From Candidatus Nanohaloarchaea archaeon (GTDB lineage Archaea; Nanohalarchaeota; Nanosalinia; Nanosalinales; Nanosalinaceae): a stretch of DNA of 64,000 bases. Location: the NCBI GenBank assembly GCA_014297435.1, contig JACOQA010000004.1, positions 62,001 through 126,000 of the forward strand, in the 5' to 3' direction. Below are positions 51,251-59,416 of the stretch, piece after piece. The position numbers were made by a program, and so were the translations under genes. The notes beneath the pieces were generated by a model. That model saw only the letters and a program-made list of their open reading frames with translations, searched no databases and was not told where the DNA came from. Numbering within the stretch: the first letter of the stretch is position 1; each line of letters starts with the position of its first letter.

Positions 51251-53260
51251 ATGAGTCCGGGGGGATCAGTAGAGTACGGGGAAGCAGTCAACGAGTTCGA
51301 GGAGTTTTTCTCGGATAAATACTATGATAAGGTAGCTGACGCAGTTCAGGACGGCGAGGAATCTATCGTCGTTGACTTTATGGAAATGGACATGTTCGAA
51401 CCACGTCTAAGCGACTACCTGAGAGAAGATCCGGAATCCGCAATTAATGCTGCCGAAGAAGGTGTTCTAGGCGTAGATATTGTTTCAGACGAAGATTTCA
51501 AGGTACGTTTTACCAACATGCCGGAAGAAGATTTTGTCCTACTCAGGAACCTCCGTTCCAAACACATAGGAAAGTACATTCCTATCGAAGGGATGATCAA
51601 GAGAGCTTCCCAAGTCAAACCGGAAGTTGTATCCGCTATATTCGAGTGCGCGCAATGCGGCGACCGGTACGAGAAAGAACAGGATTCTTCAGAGCTGAAA
51701 AGCCCTTACAAATGTGACTGCGGGTCCAGAAAGTTTGAAACAGTCGAAAAAAGGATGACGGACACACAGACAATAACTGTAGAAGAGAACCCAGAGTCAA
51801 GAGAAGGTTCTGAACAGCCTTCCACACTTCAGATAAGATTGGAAGGAGATCTTGTGGATCCTGACTTCCAGAAAAAAGTTGTACCTGGTAACGTCGCAGA
51901 AATAACCGGCGTTGTAAAAGAAAGACCGTTGAAGAAGAACTCGAAGAAGTTCGATATCTACATGGAAGGAAACTACCTCGAACCAACACAGCAGGAGTTC
52001 GAAGAGCTTACTCTTAACGACGAGGAGCGGGAGAAAATCGAGGAGATGGCGGAAGACCCCGAAATATTTGATAAAATAGCGCGTTCGATCGCTCCCTCAA
52101 TCTACGGTCACCAACAGATCAAGAAAGCTATTGCATTACAGATCTTTGGAGGAGTAAAGAAGACTAGAGAAGACGGAGTCAAATCTAGAGGCGATATACA
52201 CATGCTCCTAATTGGAGAGCCTGGTACAGGCAAATCTCAGATGCTTAAGTTTACAGGAGAGCTTGCGCCGAAAGGACGTTACGTTGTAGGTAAATCAAGC
52301 ACCGGAGCCGGCTTGACTGCCGCAGTTGTGAGAGATGAGACTACGGGAGAGTTCGAGCTTGAGGCAGGAGCCGTTGTCTTAGCGAACAAAGGTACCGCGG
52401 TTATTGACGAGATTGATAAGATGTCAGAGGAGGATCGTTCCAGCCTTCACGAGGCGATGGAGCAGCAGCAGATCTCCGTTTCGAAAGCAAATATCCAGGC
52501 GACCTTAAATGCTCAGACCTCTATCTTGGCGGCCGGAAACCCTAAGTTCGGGCGTTTCGATCCTTACGAACCGATTCCACAGCAGATTGAGATTGGGGAC
52601 ACTCTACTCTCTCGTTTCGACTTCATCTTCCCGGTTAAGGACGAACCGGATGAGTCGAAGGACACGAAGCTTTCCTCACAAGTTTTAAAGAATCATATTG
52701 ATCCTGAGGAGACTGATGCAGAGATACATCAGGAAAGGCTAAGGAAGTACGTTGCTTACGCAAAGAAGAACTACAAGCCTGACTTGACTCAGGCTGCGGC
52801 CGACAAGATACAGGAGTTCTACGTATCGATGAGACAGAAAGGCGGAAATGAGGCAGGCGACTCCGTCCCGGTTACGGCAAGACAGCTTGAAGCTCTTGTC
52901 CGTGTCGCCGAGGCGTCAGCACGAGCCGAGTTGAAGGAAGAAGTTGAGGTGGAAGATGCCGAGAGAGCTATCGACATACTGACCTACTGTTTAGAACAGG
53001 TAGGAGTTGACCCTGAGACAGGCGAGTTTGACGCCGACATTATCGAGACCGGCACCTCCTCAAGCCAGAGAAACCGTGCTCAGACAATCAAGCACATTTT
53101 GAAGCAGATGGCGGGTGAAAGCTCTGTGGAACTAGAAGAAGTTCTGGACGAGGCAGAGGAGGAAGGACTTGATAGAGATAAGACTGAGCAGCGGATTAAA
53201 CAGTTGATGCGGGACGGCGAAGTGTTCGAGCCTGAGCCCGGAAAGGTCAAGATGATGTAG
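51251..53260 (+). CDS. mcm: MCM replicative helicase
   Basis: 669 residues. N-terminal domain with zinc site 'CAQCGDRYE...YKCDCGS'; AAA+ core with Walker A 'GEPGTGKSQ', Walker B 'AVIDEIDKM', and arginine finger 'LLSRFDFIFPV'; C-terminal winged helix ending 'EPEPGKVKMM'. It unwinds DNA as a hexamer. No intein is present, although MCM often carries one in haloarchaea. Probably followed by the RPA-associated gene in the same transcription unit (55-bp gap with its own TATA-like box). Confidence 0.97.
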   Translation: MSPGGSVEYGEAVNEFEEFFSDKYYDKVADAVQDGEESIVVDFMEMDMFEPRLSDYLREDPESAINAAEEGVLGVDIVSDEDFKVRFTNMPEEDFVLLRNLRSKHIGKYIPIEGMIKRASQVKPEVVSAIFECAQCGDRYEKEQDSSELKSPYKCDCGSRKFETVEKRMTDTQTITVEENPESREGSEQPSTLQIRLEGDLVDPDFQKKVVPGNVAEITGVVKERPLKKNSKKFDIYMEGNYLEPTQQEFEELTLNDEEREKIEEMAEDPEIFDKIARSIAPSIYGHQQIKKAIALQIFGGVKKTREDGVKSRGDIHMLLIGEPGTGKSQMLKFTGELAPKGRYVVGKSSTGAGLTAAVVRDETTGEFELEAGAVVLANKGTAVIDEIDKMSEEDRSSLHEAMEQQQISVSKANIQATLNAQTSILAAGNPKFGRFDPYEPIPQQIEIGDTLLSRFDFIFPVKDEPDESKDTKLSSQVLKNHIDPEETDAEIHQERLRKYVAYAKKNYKPDLTQAAADKIQEFYVSMRQKGGNEAGDSVPVTARQLEALVRVAEASARAELKEEVEVEDAERAIDILTYCLEQVGVDPETGEFDADIIETGTSSSQRNRAQTIKHILKQMAGESSVELEEVLDEAEEEGLDRDKTEQRIKQLMRDGEVFEPEPGKVKMM

Positions 53261-53315
53261 AAACTTACCGTCGCACGTATAAAAATTCATAAGAATATCT
53301 TAGGTACAGGATACC

Positions 53316-54062
53316 ATGCCCCAGCAGAAACGACAGACAGCGAAGCTCGCGAACGCACAAAAACTGAACTCCGGAAAATACTTCCAGAAAGAAGGATTCA
53401 CACCTAACTACCTTCTGACACCGGAAGGACAGAGATATTCGAGAGCTAGGGTTGTGGCTACAGTTGTCGACACGTTTGTAAACGAAGACGAAACTTACGG
53501 TTCAATTACTTTAGACGATGGAACAGACACTATCCAGTTGAAGTTTTTCAACGAACTAGATGATTTAGAAGACTTCGAGGTCGGAGATGTTGTAGAAGCT
53601 GTGGGCAAAGTACGAGAGTACCAGGGACAGATCTACATGAACGCTGAGATCCTCGAAGAAAGAGACGTAGAGAAAGAGCTTCTTCACGAACTCAAGTTGA
53701 AGAAGACAACCGAGGAATGGAACCAGATTCGGGAAACAGTAAAACAGCTCAAGGAATCAGGTAAAGATCAGGAAGAGATAGAGAAGGAGATGGCTGGAAA
53801 GCTTGATGAGGCTGAAGTTGACGCTCTACTTCAATCATTTGGAGAACAGTTCGACCAAGGAGTTTCCGACGAGGAAAGAGAGAACCTTGAAAGAGAGGTT
53901 ATCGAAGCTGTAGAGAATCTTGAGGATGATGAAGGAGCCGACTACGAGGATATAGCGGATGAAGTCGATGCTCCAGAAGACCAGCTAGAAGACACAATCA
54001 ATTCGCTTCTGAGCGAGGGAACATTCTACGAACCGGAACCTGGCAAGATCAAGAAGCTTTAA
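53316..54062 (+). CDS. RPA-associated OB-fold protein (COG3390 type)
   Basis: 248 residues: an OB fold at about 40-125 ('RARVVATVVDTFVNEDETYGSITLDDGTDTIQLKFF'), a helical linker, and a C-terminal winged helix ending 'EPEPGKIKKL', the same style as the MCM end. These proteins accompany single-strand binding proteins in euryarchaea and help replication or repair. GTATAAAAATT (53277-53287) gives a leader of about 7 nt. Confidence 0.85.
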   Translation: MPQQKRQTAKLANAQKLNSGKYFQKEGFTPNYLLTPEGQRYSRARVVATVVDTFVNEDETYGSITLDDGTDTIQLKFFNELDDLEDFEVGDVVEAVGKVREYQGQIYMNAEILEERDVEKELLHELKLKKTTEEWNQIRETVKQLKESGKDQEEIEKEMAGKLDEAEVDALLQSFGEQFDQGVSDEERENLEREVIEAVENLEDDEGADYEDIADEVDAPEDQLEDTINSLLSEGTFYEPEPGKIKKL

Positions 54063-54073
54063 GGTGGAAACCG

Positions 54074-54601
54074 GTGAAACCCGGAACCACAATCTTTCTT
54101 ATTCTATGTATAACTGCTTCAGGATGCATATCCACGGATAAAAGCCCTGAAAATAGAGAAAAGAATCTTTCTGTCGAAGTTTCCAGAGTTGTTGACGGAG
54201 ATACTGTAGAAGTAGTTTTGAATGGTTCTAAGGAAGACATCCGTTTGATCGGGGTTGATACGCCGGAAGTGCATGTAGAGGTTGATCCCGCAGAGTACGA
54301 GGGAATACCAACAAATGAAACAGGAGAAAAGTGTTTGGAGAAATGGGGCGAAAAAGCTTCTAACTACGCAAAAGGCAGGATTTCCGGAACAGTAGAGTTG
54401 GAGGTCTCAACTAATAGCGGTAAAATTGATAGAGGCAGTTATGACAGAATTCTCGGCGAAATATGGGTAAATAATACGTCTTTTAACCGTCAACTGGTTC
54501 TAGATGGTTATGCGCGTTCTTACTCTACTGATGGTCCTTACATGCGTGAAGAGGTTGAAGCGATCAGGAATAATAGAGGTCTGTGGGGTTGTACGGGTTG
54601 A
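54074..54601 (+). CDS. lipoprotein thermonuclease (SNase-like)
   Basis: Starts at GTG 54074 after GGTGG. The 175 residues have a lipobox 'TASGC' (Cys18), then the SNase fold: 'VSRVVDGDTVEVVL', 'IRLIGVDTPEV' (catalytic Asp/Arg pattern) and 'NRQLVLDGYARSY'. It is a secreted or membrane-bound calcium-dependent nuclease, perhaps used to scavenge DNA. It lies 11 bp after the OB-fold gene. Confidence 0.9.
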   Translation: MKPGTTIFLILCITASGCISTDKSPENREKNLSVEVSRVVDGDTVEVVLNGSKEDIRLIGVDTPEVHVEVDPAEYEGIPTNETGEKCLEKWGEKASNYAKGRISGTVELEVSTNSGKIDRGSYDRILGEIWVNNTSFNRQLVLDGYARSYSTDGPYMREEVEAIRNNRGLWGCTG

Positions 54602-54632
54602 AGTTAAGAAGATTTCCAACTAGTAAAGTTTT

Positions 54633-55028
54633 ATGAGCGATTACGAAGACCTTCTCGACAAAGGACTGGAAGAAGCCGATGAAACATCACAGGGAGAACG
54701 TTTCGAGCTACCTGAGGCAGAGACCAGGAAAGAAGGATCAAAAACCATTCTTGAGAACTTCAAGGAAATTGCGGAAACCGTTGGAAGAGAGGAGAAACAT
54801 TTCTCAAAGTTTATCCAAGACGAATTAGGTACCAACGGTCACATCGAAGGCTCCGAACTTGTGTTGAACGGAGAGTTCAGAAGAGGTAATGTTAACGGAA
54901 GGATCGAGAACTATGCTAGAGACTGGGTTTACTGTCCAGAGTGCGAGTCTCCAGACACGAAGATTGTGAAGGAGAAAGGCGTAGAAATGATGAAATGTCA
55001 GGCTTGTGGAGCTAGAAATCCCGTCTGA
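54633..55028 (+). CDS. translation initiation factor aIF2 subunit beta
   Basis: 131 residues. A helical start, the core 'TILENFKEIAETVGREEKHFSKFIQDELGTNGHIEGSELVLNGEF' (quoted in part) and the C4 zinc ribbon 'YCPECESPDTKIVKEKGVEMMKCQACGA'. It is part of the aIF2 trimer delivering Met-tRNA to the ribosome. An AT-rich 'GTAAAGTTTT' precedes the ATG. Confidence 0.94.
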   Translation: MSDYEDLLDKGLEEADETSQGERFELPEAETRKEGSKTILENFKEIAETVGREEKHFSKFIQDELGTNGHIEGSELVLNGEFRRGNVNGRIENYARDWVYCPECESPDTKIVKEKGVEMMKCQACGARNPV

Positions 55029-55056
55029 GACTTGAAGAGTCTGAAAGCCCGACCTC

Positions 55057-55091
55057 TTTTATAAAGGTTTCCTGTCATTTAGGTGACAAGG
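55057..55091 (+). promoter_or_regulatory. promoter with inverted repeat and 60-nt leader
   Basis: TTTTATAAAG (55057-55066) is followed by CCTGTCA / TGACaAGG (55071-55091), which ends at the expected start site (near 55088). The gene itself starts at 55150, so a leader of about 60 nt is predicted, unusually long here. Confidence 0.45.
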
Positions 55092-55149
55092 TGTAGGGAG
55101 TGGCAGGTTTGAAGCCTCTTCTCCTAATTCAATTTTCAGGTGTAACACT

Positions 55150-55380
55150 ATGAACGATCAAGCTAACGCACAGCAAGTTATGCAGGTAATGCAGCAGAAG
55201 CTAGGAAACCTAGAACTAACAACACACGCACTTCTTTCCGTACTACAGGAAAAAGATATTGTAGACCAGGAAGAAGTTAACGAGGAAGCTCAGAAGATTG
55301 TCGAAGAGATGCAGGAACAGCAGGCAGAGATGGGCGACCAGATGGGAGACCTAGAAGATCAGCTAGAGGACGACGAGTAA
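55150..55380 (+). CDS. small coiled-coil protein, conserved in halophiles
   Basis: 76 residues rich in Gln, Glu and Met ('NAQQVMQVMQQKLGNLELTTHALLSVLQ') making one or two amphipathic helices, with an acidic end. It resembles small helical proteins of haloarchaea; the function is unknown. GGTG lies 9-10 bp before the ATG. Long leader, see the promoter entry. Confidence 0.65.
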   Translation: MNDQANAQQVMQVMQQKLGNLELTTHALLSVLQEKDIVDQEEVNEEAQKIVEEMQEQQAEMGDQMGDLEDQLEDDE

Positions 55381-55488
55381 TATCGTCGTTTTCCCTTTCT
55401 ACGTTTCTGAATTATTAATTTAGATCAGCGCCAGTTCAGCCAAATTCTACGAAAGAACTTATATGATTTATTGTTCTATAATGACAAC

Positions 55489-55767
55489 ATGTCCACCATC
55501 CGAAGGAAAGTTGAACCTGAAGACTTCATATCAGATGACAAAGATTCGGACAGAGAGTACAGAACAATCGAATATGAAGGAAAAAAGCTAATTGTTTCCG
55601 AGCTCAAACTAAACTATGGCGATGGAGTAGCGGATGTTCCAGGCTATCTAGAAGAAGAAACAAACAGTGTTAACCCGGTGCCAGAAGAAGATAGGGAAGA
55701 GATCCAAGATTTAGTTCAAGCCTCATCCCCCAACAACCTAGAGAAAGACGATATACTGTTCTGGTAA
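55489..55767 (+). CDS. small acidic protein of unknown function
   Basis: I start at the ATG at 55489 (MSTIRRKVEPEDF), with CTTATATGA centred about 27 bp upstream. The 92 residues have a beta-rich middle ('YRTIEYEGKKLIVSELKLNYGDGVADVP') and acidic tail ending 'DDILFW'. No family recognised. It converges on nth with 3 bp between stops. Confidence 0.65.
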   Translation: MSTIRRKVEPEDFISDDKDSDREYRTIEYEGKKLIVSELKLNYGDGVADVPGYLEEETNSVNPVPEEDREEIQDLVQASSPNNLEKDDILFW

Positions 55768-55770
55768 AAC

Positions 55771-56424
55771 CTACATTTCTCCATACTTTTCACAAAGCTC
55801 ACAGCTATCCTCTCTTGCTGTACAGCCATTCCTGCCGTGCGTAATCAGAAGGATGTGAAACGGATACTTGATATCATCAGGAACTTTTTCCTCCATAATC
55901 TCATGTGTTTTACTTCTCGAGCACCCTTCCGGAACTAAACCTAATCTCTGAGAAAGCCTGTGTACATGTGTGTCCACTGGGAAGGTCGGCATTCCGAAAT
56001 GGAAACAAAGTATTACTGAAGCTGTCTTCGGTCCGATTCCAGGTATCTCGGTCAACCAGTTCTTCGCCTCCTCCACATTCATGTCGTTGAGAAACTCGAT
56101 GGAGTATTCTCCATCGTTCTCTTTCCTGATTATCTTCAAAGCCTTCTGGATTCGCTCTGCCTTTGTAGGTCCAAGACCTACAATACGTATAGTCTCCGTC
56201 AACTCGTCGTGCGGAGCGTTCTCAATCGCTTCATAGTCATCTCCGTACTCTTCTTTGAGGTTCCGGAAGCCTTTATCGCGGTTGATATCGTTGGTGTTCT
56301 GGGAGAGAATTGTTTCAATAACCCAGTCGATACCTGACTTTTGATCAGGTCTCTCAGGTTCACCGTACCTCCCAAGAAGATCTTGGTAAATTTCCCGTAT
56401 TTTTTCTTGTTCGTCCATAAACAT
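55771..56424 (-). CDS. nth: endonuclease III (Nth) with incomplete Fe-S motif
   Basis: 217 residues with helix-hairpin-helix 'LTEIPGIGPKTASVIL' (catalytic Lys in GPK) and catalytic Asp in 'FPVDTHVHRLSQRLG'. The C-terminal iron-sulfur motif should be C-x6-C-x2-C-x5-C, but here only the first three Cys are present ('NGCTAREDSCELCEKYGEM', then stop). Either the cluster is lost or a fourth ligand lies elsewhere. It removes oxidised pyrimidines from DNA. Confidence 0.92.
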   Translation of the reverse strand: MFMDEQEKIREIYQDLLGRYGEPERPDQKSGIDWVIETILSQNTNDINRDKGFRNLKEEYGDDYEAIENAPHDELTETIRIVGLGPTKAERIQKALKIIRKENDGEYSIEFLNDMNVEEAKNWLTEIPGIGPKTASVILCFHFGMPTFPVDTHVHRLSQRLGLVPEGCSRSKTHEIMEEKVPDDIKYPFHILLITHGRNGCTAREDSCELCEKYGEM

Positions 56425-56447
56425 CGATTTGGTCGAGAAGTTTCAAA

Positions 56448-57326
56448 TTAGTTCGACCTACCTAATTGTAAGCCGTAAAACCTCTCAAGTATTGATCTGT
56501 TAGGATCGAAACCGCCAACAAACTTGCCCGGAAGTTTTTTGGAAAGATCTCTCTGACCTCTAAGATAAACTTCACCCTCCAGCCCCTCTAAGACTTGTCT
56601 GATCTCATTAAGATGCGATTCAATTTGCTCCTCACGTTTCTTTTCAAAACGTCCCTGTGAGAAACCGCCTTTACCATGTTCACGGTCAATTCTGGACTTC
56701 AGAACCTCAACTTCTTCGAATCCCCCACCTTTCTCGGTATAAATATAGGTTTCTCCGGCTGAAACAAGTGTGAAGTATTTCTTTCTCTTGAAGAATTCCA
56801 TTATTGGCTCGACATCAAATTTTTCTTCGATAGAGAACTTTTCGGGGTAGAAAGGCGCCACCTTTAGAATAAATGATCCTAGCTCCTCATCGATAAACGC
56901 AACAAAACCATTCTCGCCCTGAATCCGCGAATACTGGTTTTTCGTAATAGAGTTCTTGATCGAACGAAGATCTCTATGATCTTCAAGCTTACCGGGACTG
57001 TAAATACTGACTAGTTCGCCGCCTCCTGACTCAATAGTCGATAGCTTTTCCAAGAGTCTTCTGGCAGAATTGTAGTCCAAGTTCTCGAATGTCCCATCCC
57101 ATTCTTCCTCTTCCTCTTCGACCTCATTATCTTTATCCTGTTTGTCTTTCAGCCGGTTAAGCTCTTCTTCGGCCTCCTGTTTCTTCCTGGAAAGTTCTTT
57201 CCGTCTTTCCTCTTCAGCCTTAAAACGGTTCCTCCAGCTTTCTTTGTCCTGTTTTTCCTCTTCAAGCTTCTGTTCGAGCTCTTCGATTCTTTCCTCAAGT
57301 TCTTCTGTGTTCCAGGGAAGCTTCAT
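56448..57326 (-). CDS. Vms1/VLRF1-type peptidyl-tRNA release factor
   Basis: 292 residues: an N-terminal coiled coil (about 8-70) and a release-factor-like domain with 'FVAFIDEELGSFILKV' and 'HGKGGFSQGRFEKKREEQI', the archaeal VLRF1 loop corresponding to the GGQ/GSQ loop of eRF1 and Vms1. It frees nascent chains from stalled large subunits. The start is far from the divergent OB gene (89 bp). Confidence 0.82.
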   Translation of the reverse strand: MKLPWNTEELEERIEELEQKLEEEKQDKESWRNRFKAEEERRKELSRKKQEAEEELNRLKDKQDKDNEVEEEEEEWDGTFENLDYNSARRLLEKLSTIESGGGELVSIYSPGKLEDHRDLRSIKNSITKNQYSRIQGENGFVAFIDEELGSFILKVAPFYPEKFSIEEKFDVEPIMEFFKRKKYFTLVSAGETYIYTEKGGGFEEVEVLKSRIDREHGKGGFSQGRFEKKREEQIESHLNEIRQVLEGLEGEVYLRGQRDLSKKLPGKFVGGFDPNRSILERFYGLQLGRSN

Positions 57327-57414
57327 GGTTTCAGGTACTTCTCCACGGGTTTAAAGCCTTGTACAGCGGAAAAGTTAAAAAGGTAGTCGATAACTTCTGG
57401 ATGTGGGATAAGAC

Positions 57415-57717
57415 ATGACTGCAAAGACTGTTGAGGAACTTTCACCCGAGGACGACGATATTGAAATCGAAGGAAAAATTGCCGAACTACCGACTCCACG
57501 TGCCGTGACCACCCAGTACGGCCAGAAAAAAATTACTACCGTAGTTTTCGAGGACGAGACCGGAAAGATCGACCTCACCCTCTGGGAAGAGGAAATTGAG
57601 GCAGTTGAAGAGGGCGCAAGCGTCAGGATAGAAGGCGCCTACGTCCGTGAATGGGCTGACGATATTCAGCTCAACATCGGCCGCGATGGAAACATCGAAC
57701 AGGTAGAAGAGGAATAA
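57415..57717 (+). CDS. single-OB-fold nucleic-acid-binding protein
   Basis: 100 residues forming one OB fold: 'DIEIEGKIAELPTPRAVTTQYGQKKITTVVFEDETGKIDLTLWEEEIEAVEEGASVRIEGAYVREW' (quoted in part; the 'G.i..l..p....t..G......v..D.tG.i.l..W' pattern). It resembles archaeal single-strand DNA binding proteins of the RPA/SSB type. Followed by a GGGAC/GTCCC hairpin. Acidic ends. Confidence 0.85.
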   Translation: MTAKTVEELSPEDDDIEIEGKIAELPTPRAVTTQYGQKKITTVVFEDETGKIDLTLWEEEIEAVEEGASVRIEGAYVREWADDIQLNIGRDGNIEQVEEE

Positions 57718-57728
57718 ACTAGAAACCC

Positions 57729-57744
57729 GGGACCGGAAAGTCCC
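57729..57744 (+). terminator. short hairpin after the OB-fold gene
   Basis: GGGAC (57729-57733) pairs with GTCCC (57740-57744) around CGGAAA, 12 bp after the stop codon. The tail is only mildly T-rich, so it is a weak terminator or a 3' protection element. Confidence 0.4.
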
Positions 57745-57813
57745 TCACAACCTTAACTTCTATTTCTATATACTGGGATTTTTAACTTCTCAGCATCAAA
57801 CTTGGCATAAAGG

Positions 57814-58902
57814 ATGGGAATCGAGGAACGTATACAGGAGCTTGAGGACAAACTTGAGGAAACTCCTGTCAACAAAGCAACGGAGACTGAGAGAGGTCGT
57901 ATCAAGGGCCAGATCGCTGACCTGAAGGAGGAGAAGCAAAAGAAGCAGAAAAGTACCGAAGACACTTCCGGATACGCTGTTGAGAAGAAAGGCGATGCCA
58001 CAGTCGCACTTGTAGGATTCCCGAGTGTCGGAAAATCTTCTTTACTCAATAAACTTACTAACGCTGATTCCGAGACAGGGGAATACGAGTTCACAACCTT
58101 AGATGTCGAGCCCGGCATGTTGAAACATAGAGGCGCAAACATACAGATACTTGACGTACCTGGCTTGATTGGAGGTGCCGCAGATGGTAGAGGTGGAGGA
58201 CAACAGGTTCTCTCTGTTGTCAGAAACGCCGACCTGATTCTATACATGCTTGACCCCGAGGAGATGAGAGAAGAGGAGATCAAACAGGAGATATACAACG
58301 TCGGAATACGTACAAATATCGAACCCCCGAACATGAAGGTGGAGAAGAAAGGAAAAGGCGGTATAACAGTCTCCTCAACTGTAGACCTAGATATTGAACA
58401 CGATACTGTCGAAAGCATTATGCATCAGAAAGGTTTCGTAAATGCTAACGTTACTATAAGAGAGGAAATGGATCTTGACCGTTTTATCGACGGTTTAATG
58501 AACAACAGGAAGTACATTCCTGCAATTACCACAGTTAACAAGATAGATCTGATTGATTCCAGTAAAGTAAATGATTACGAGGAAGAGTACGATTTACTTA
58601 TATCTGCGAAGGACGGAAAGAATCTCGATGAGCTGAAGGATTTGATCTTCGAGGGACTAGGGCTTATCAGGATCTACATGAAGGAAAAAGGCGAAGAAGC
58701 CGACAAAGACGACCCCCTGATTCTTAGAGAAGGAGATACCGTTGAAAGTGCGCTTGAAACACTTCCCGGTGATATGAAGGATCGTTTCAAGAAAGCCAAA
58801 GTCACAGGTCCTTCATCGAAGTTCCCTAACCAAAAGGTGGGAGTAGAGCATGAGTTGATGGACGAAGATGTTCTTGAGTTAAACTTGAGGCATCTTAGTT
58901 GA
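57814..58902 (+). CDS. DRG-family GTPase
   Basis: 362 residues: N-terminal coiled coil ('QELEDKLEETPVNKATETERGRIKGQIADLKEEKQK'), then GTPase motifs G1 'GFPSVGKSS', G3 'DVPGLIGGAADGRGGGQ', G4 'NKID', and the C-terminal TGS domain beginning about residue 290. It is a ribosome-associated GTPase found in archaea and eukaryotes, thought to aid translation. Confidence 0.94.
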   Translation: MGIEERIQELEDKLEETPVNKATETERGRIKGQIADLKEEKQKKQKSTEDTSGYAVEKKGDATVALVGFPSVGKSSLLNKLTNADSETGEYEFTTLDVEPGMLKHRGANIQILDVPGLIGGAADGRGGGQQVLSVVRNADLILYMLDPEEMREEEIKQEIYNVGIRTNIEPPNMKVEKKGKGGITVSSTVDLDIEHDTVESIMHQKGFVNANVTIREEMDLDRFIDGLMNNRKYIPAITTVNKIDLIDSSKVNDYEEEYDLLISAKDGKNLDELKDLIFEGLGLIRIYMKEKGEEADKDDPLILREGDTVESALETLPGDMKDRFKKAKVTGPSSKFPNQKVGVEHELMDEDVLELNLRHLS

Positions 58903-58937
58903 ATAAAAATAAAGAGAGAAAATTCCAGAGGATTTCT

Positions 58938-59255
58938 TTACTCTTCATCACTACGCTTTTCCTGTTCTCTTTCGATTAGGTCTCTGAGCGCGGAGGCTAG
59001 GAATCCTAATGTAATAGCGTCGCCTACAATTTTTAGCGAAGGGAATGCTAGTGGACCCATCTTGAGGAGACCTCCTTGAGTGTCGATAAGCGGTGTAAAC
59101 ATCATAATCGAGAATACCGCTGTGGCTGCCGCAACTTTAATACTCAGTCTCTCCTCGAAGTCCTTGTGGTACACATCAAGATACCAGATTGTAAGCATTG
59201 CAGCCACAAGTCCTCCTGCGCCTATAAATGCACTTATGAGCGTATAAGTTTCCAT
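58938..59255 (-). CDS. three-TM membrane protein of unknown function
   Basis: 105 residues with membrane segments at about 6-25, 40-58 and 65-92, and an acidic C-terminus ('EREQEKRSDEE'). The second loop holds 'DTQGGLLKMGPLAFPSLKIVGD'. No family recognised. It is divergent from the cdc6 gene, with a 161-bp gap that also contains possible replication-origin repeats. Confidence 0.65.
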   Translation of the reverse strand: METYTLISAFIGAGGLVAAMLTIWYLDVYHKDFEERLSIKVAAATAVFSIMMFTPLIDTQGGLLKMGPLAFPSLKIVGDAITLGFLASALRDLIEREQEKRSDEE

Positions 59256-59356
59256 AAAGTCGAATTAGCTAAGCTCAGTTTTAAACCTTCCCTAAAAACG
59301 TATTACAAAAACCCTCTATTTTTGGAGCTTAAACCATTTTTGTATTACATATTTCT

Positions 59357-59410
59357 AGCGGAAGTAACGGAAAGGTACGTCTCCCTGTTTTAAACTACCG
59401 GAAGTATTAT
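59357..59410. other. CGGAAGTA repeats upstream of orc1/cdc6 (possible origin elements)
   Basis: CGGAAGTA occurs at about 59359-59366 and 59399-59406 in the gap before cdc6, and the inverted ACTTCCGGTAA lies just after it at about 60454-60464. Origin-binding repeats often flank cdc6 in archaea, but these do not match a published ORB consensus that I can quote. The TATA of cdc6 (GTTTTAAAC, 59387-59395) lies between the first two. Confidence 0.35.
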
Positions 59411-59416
59411 AGTTCC

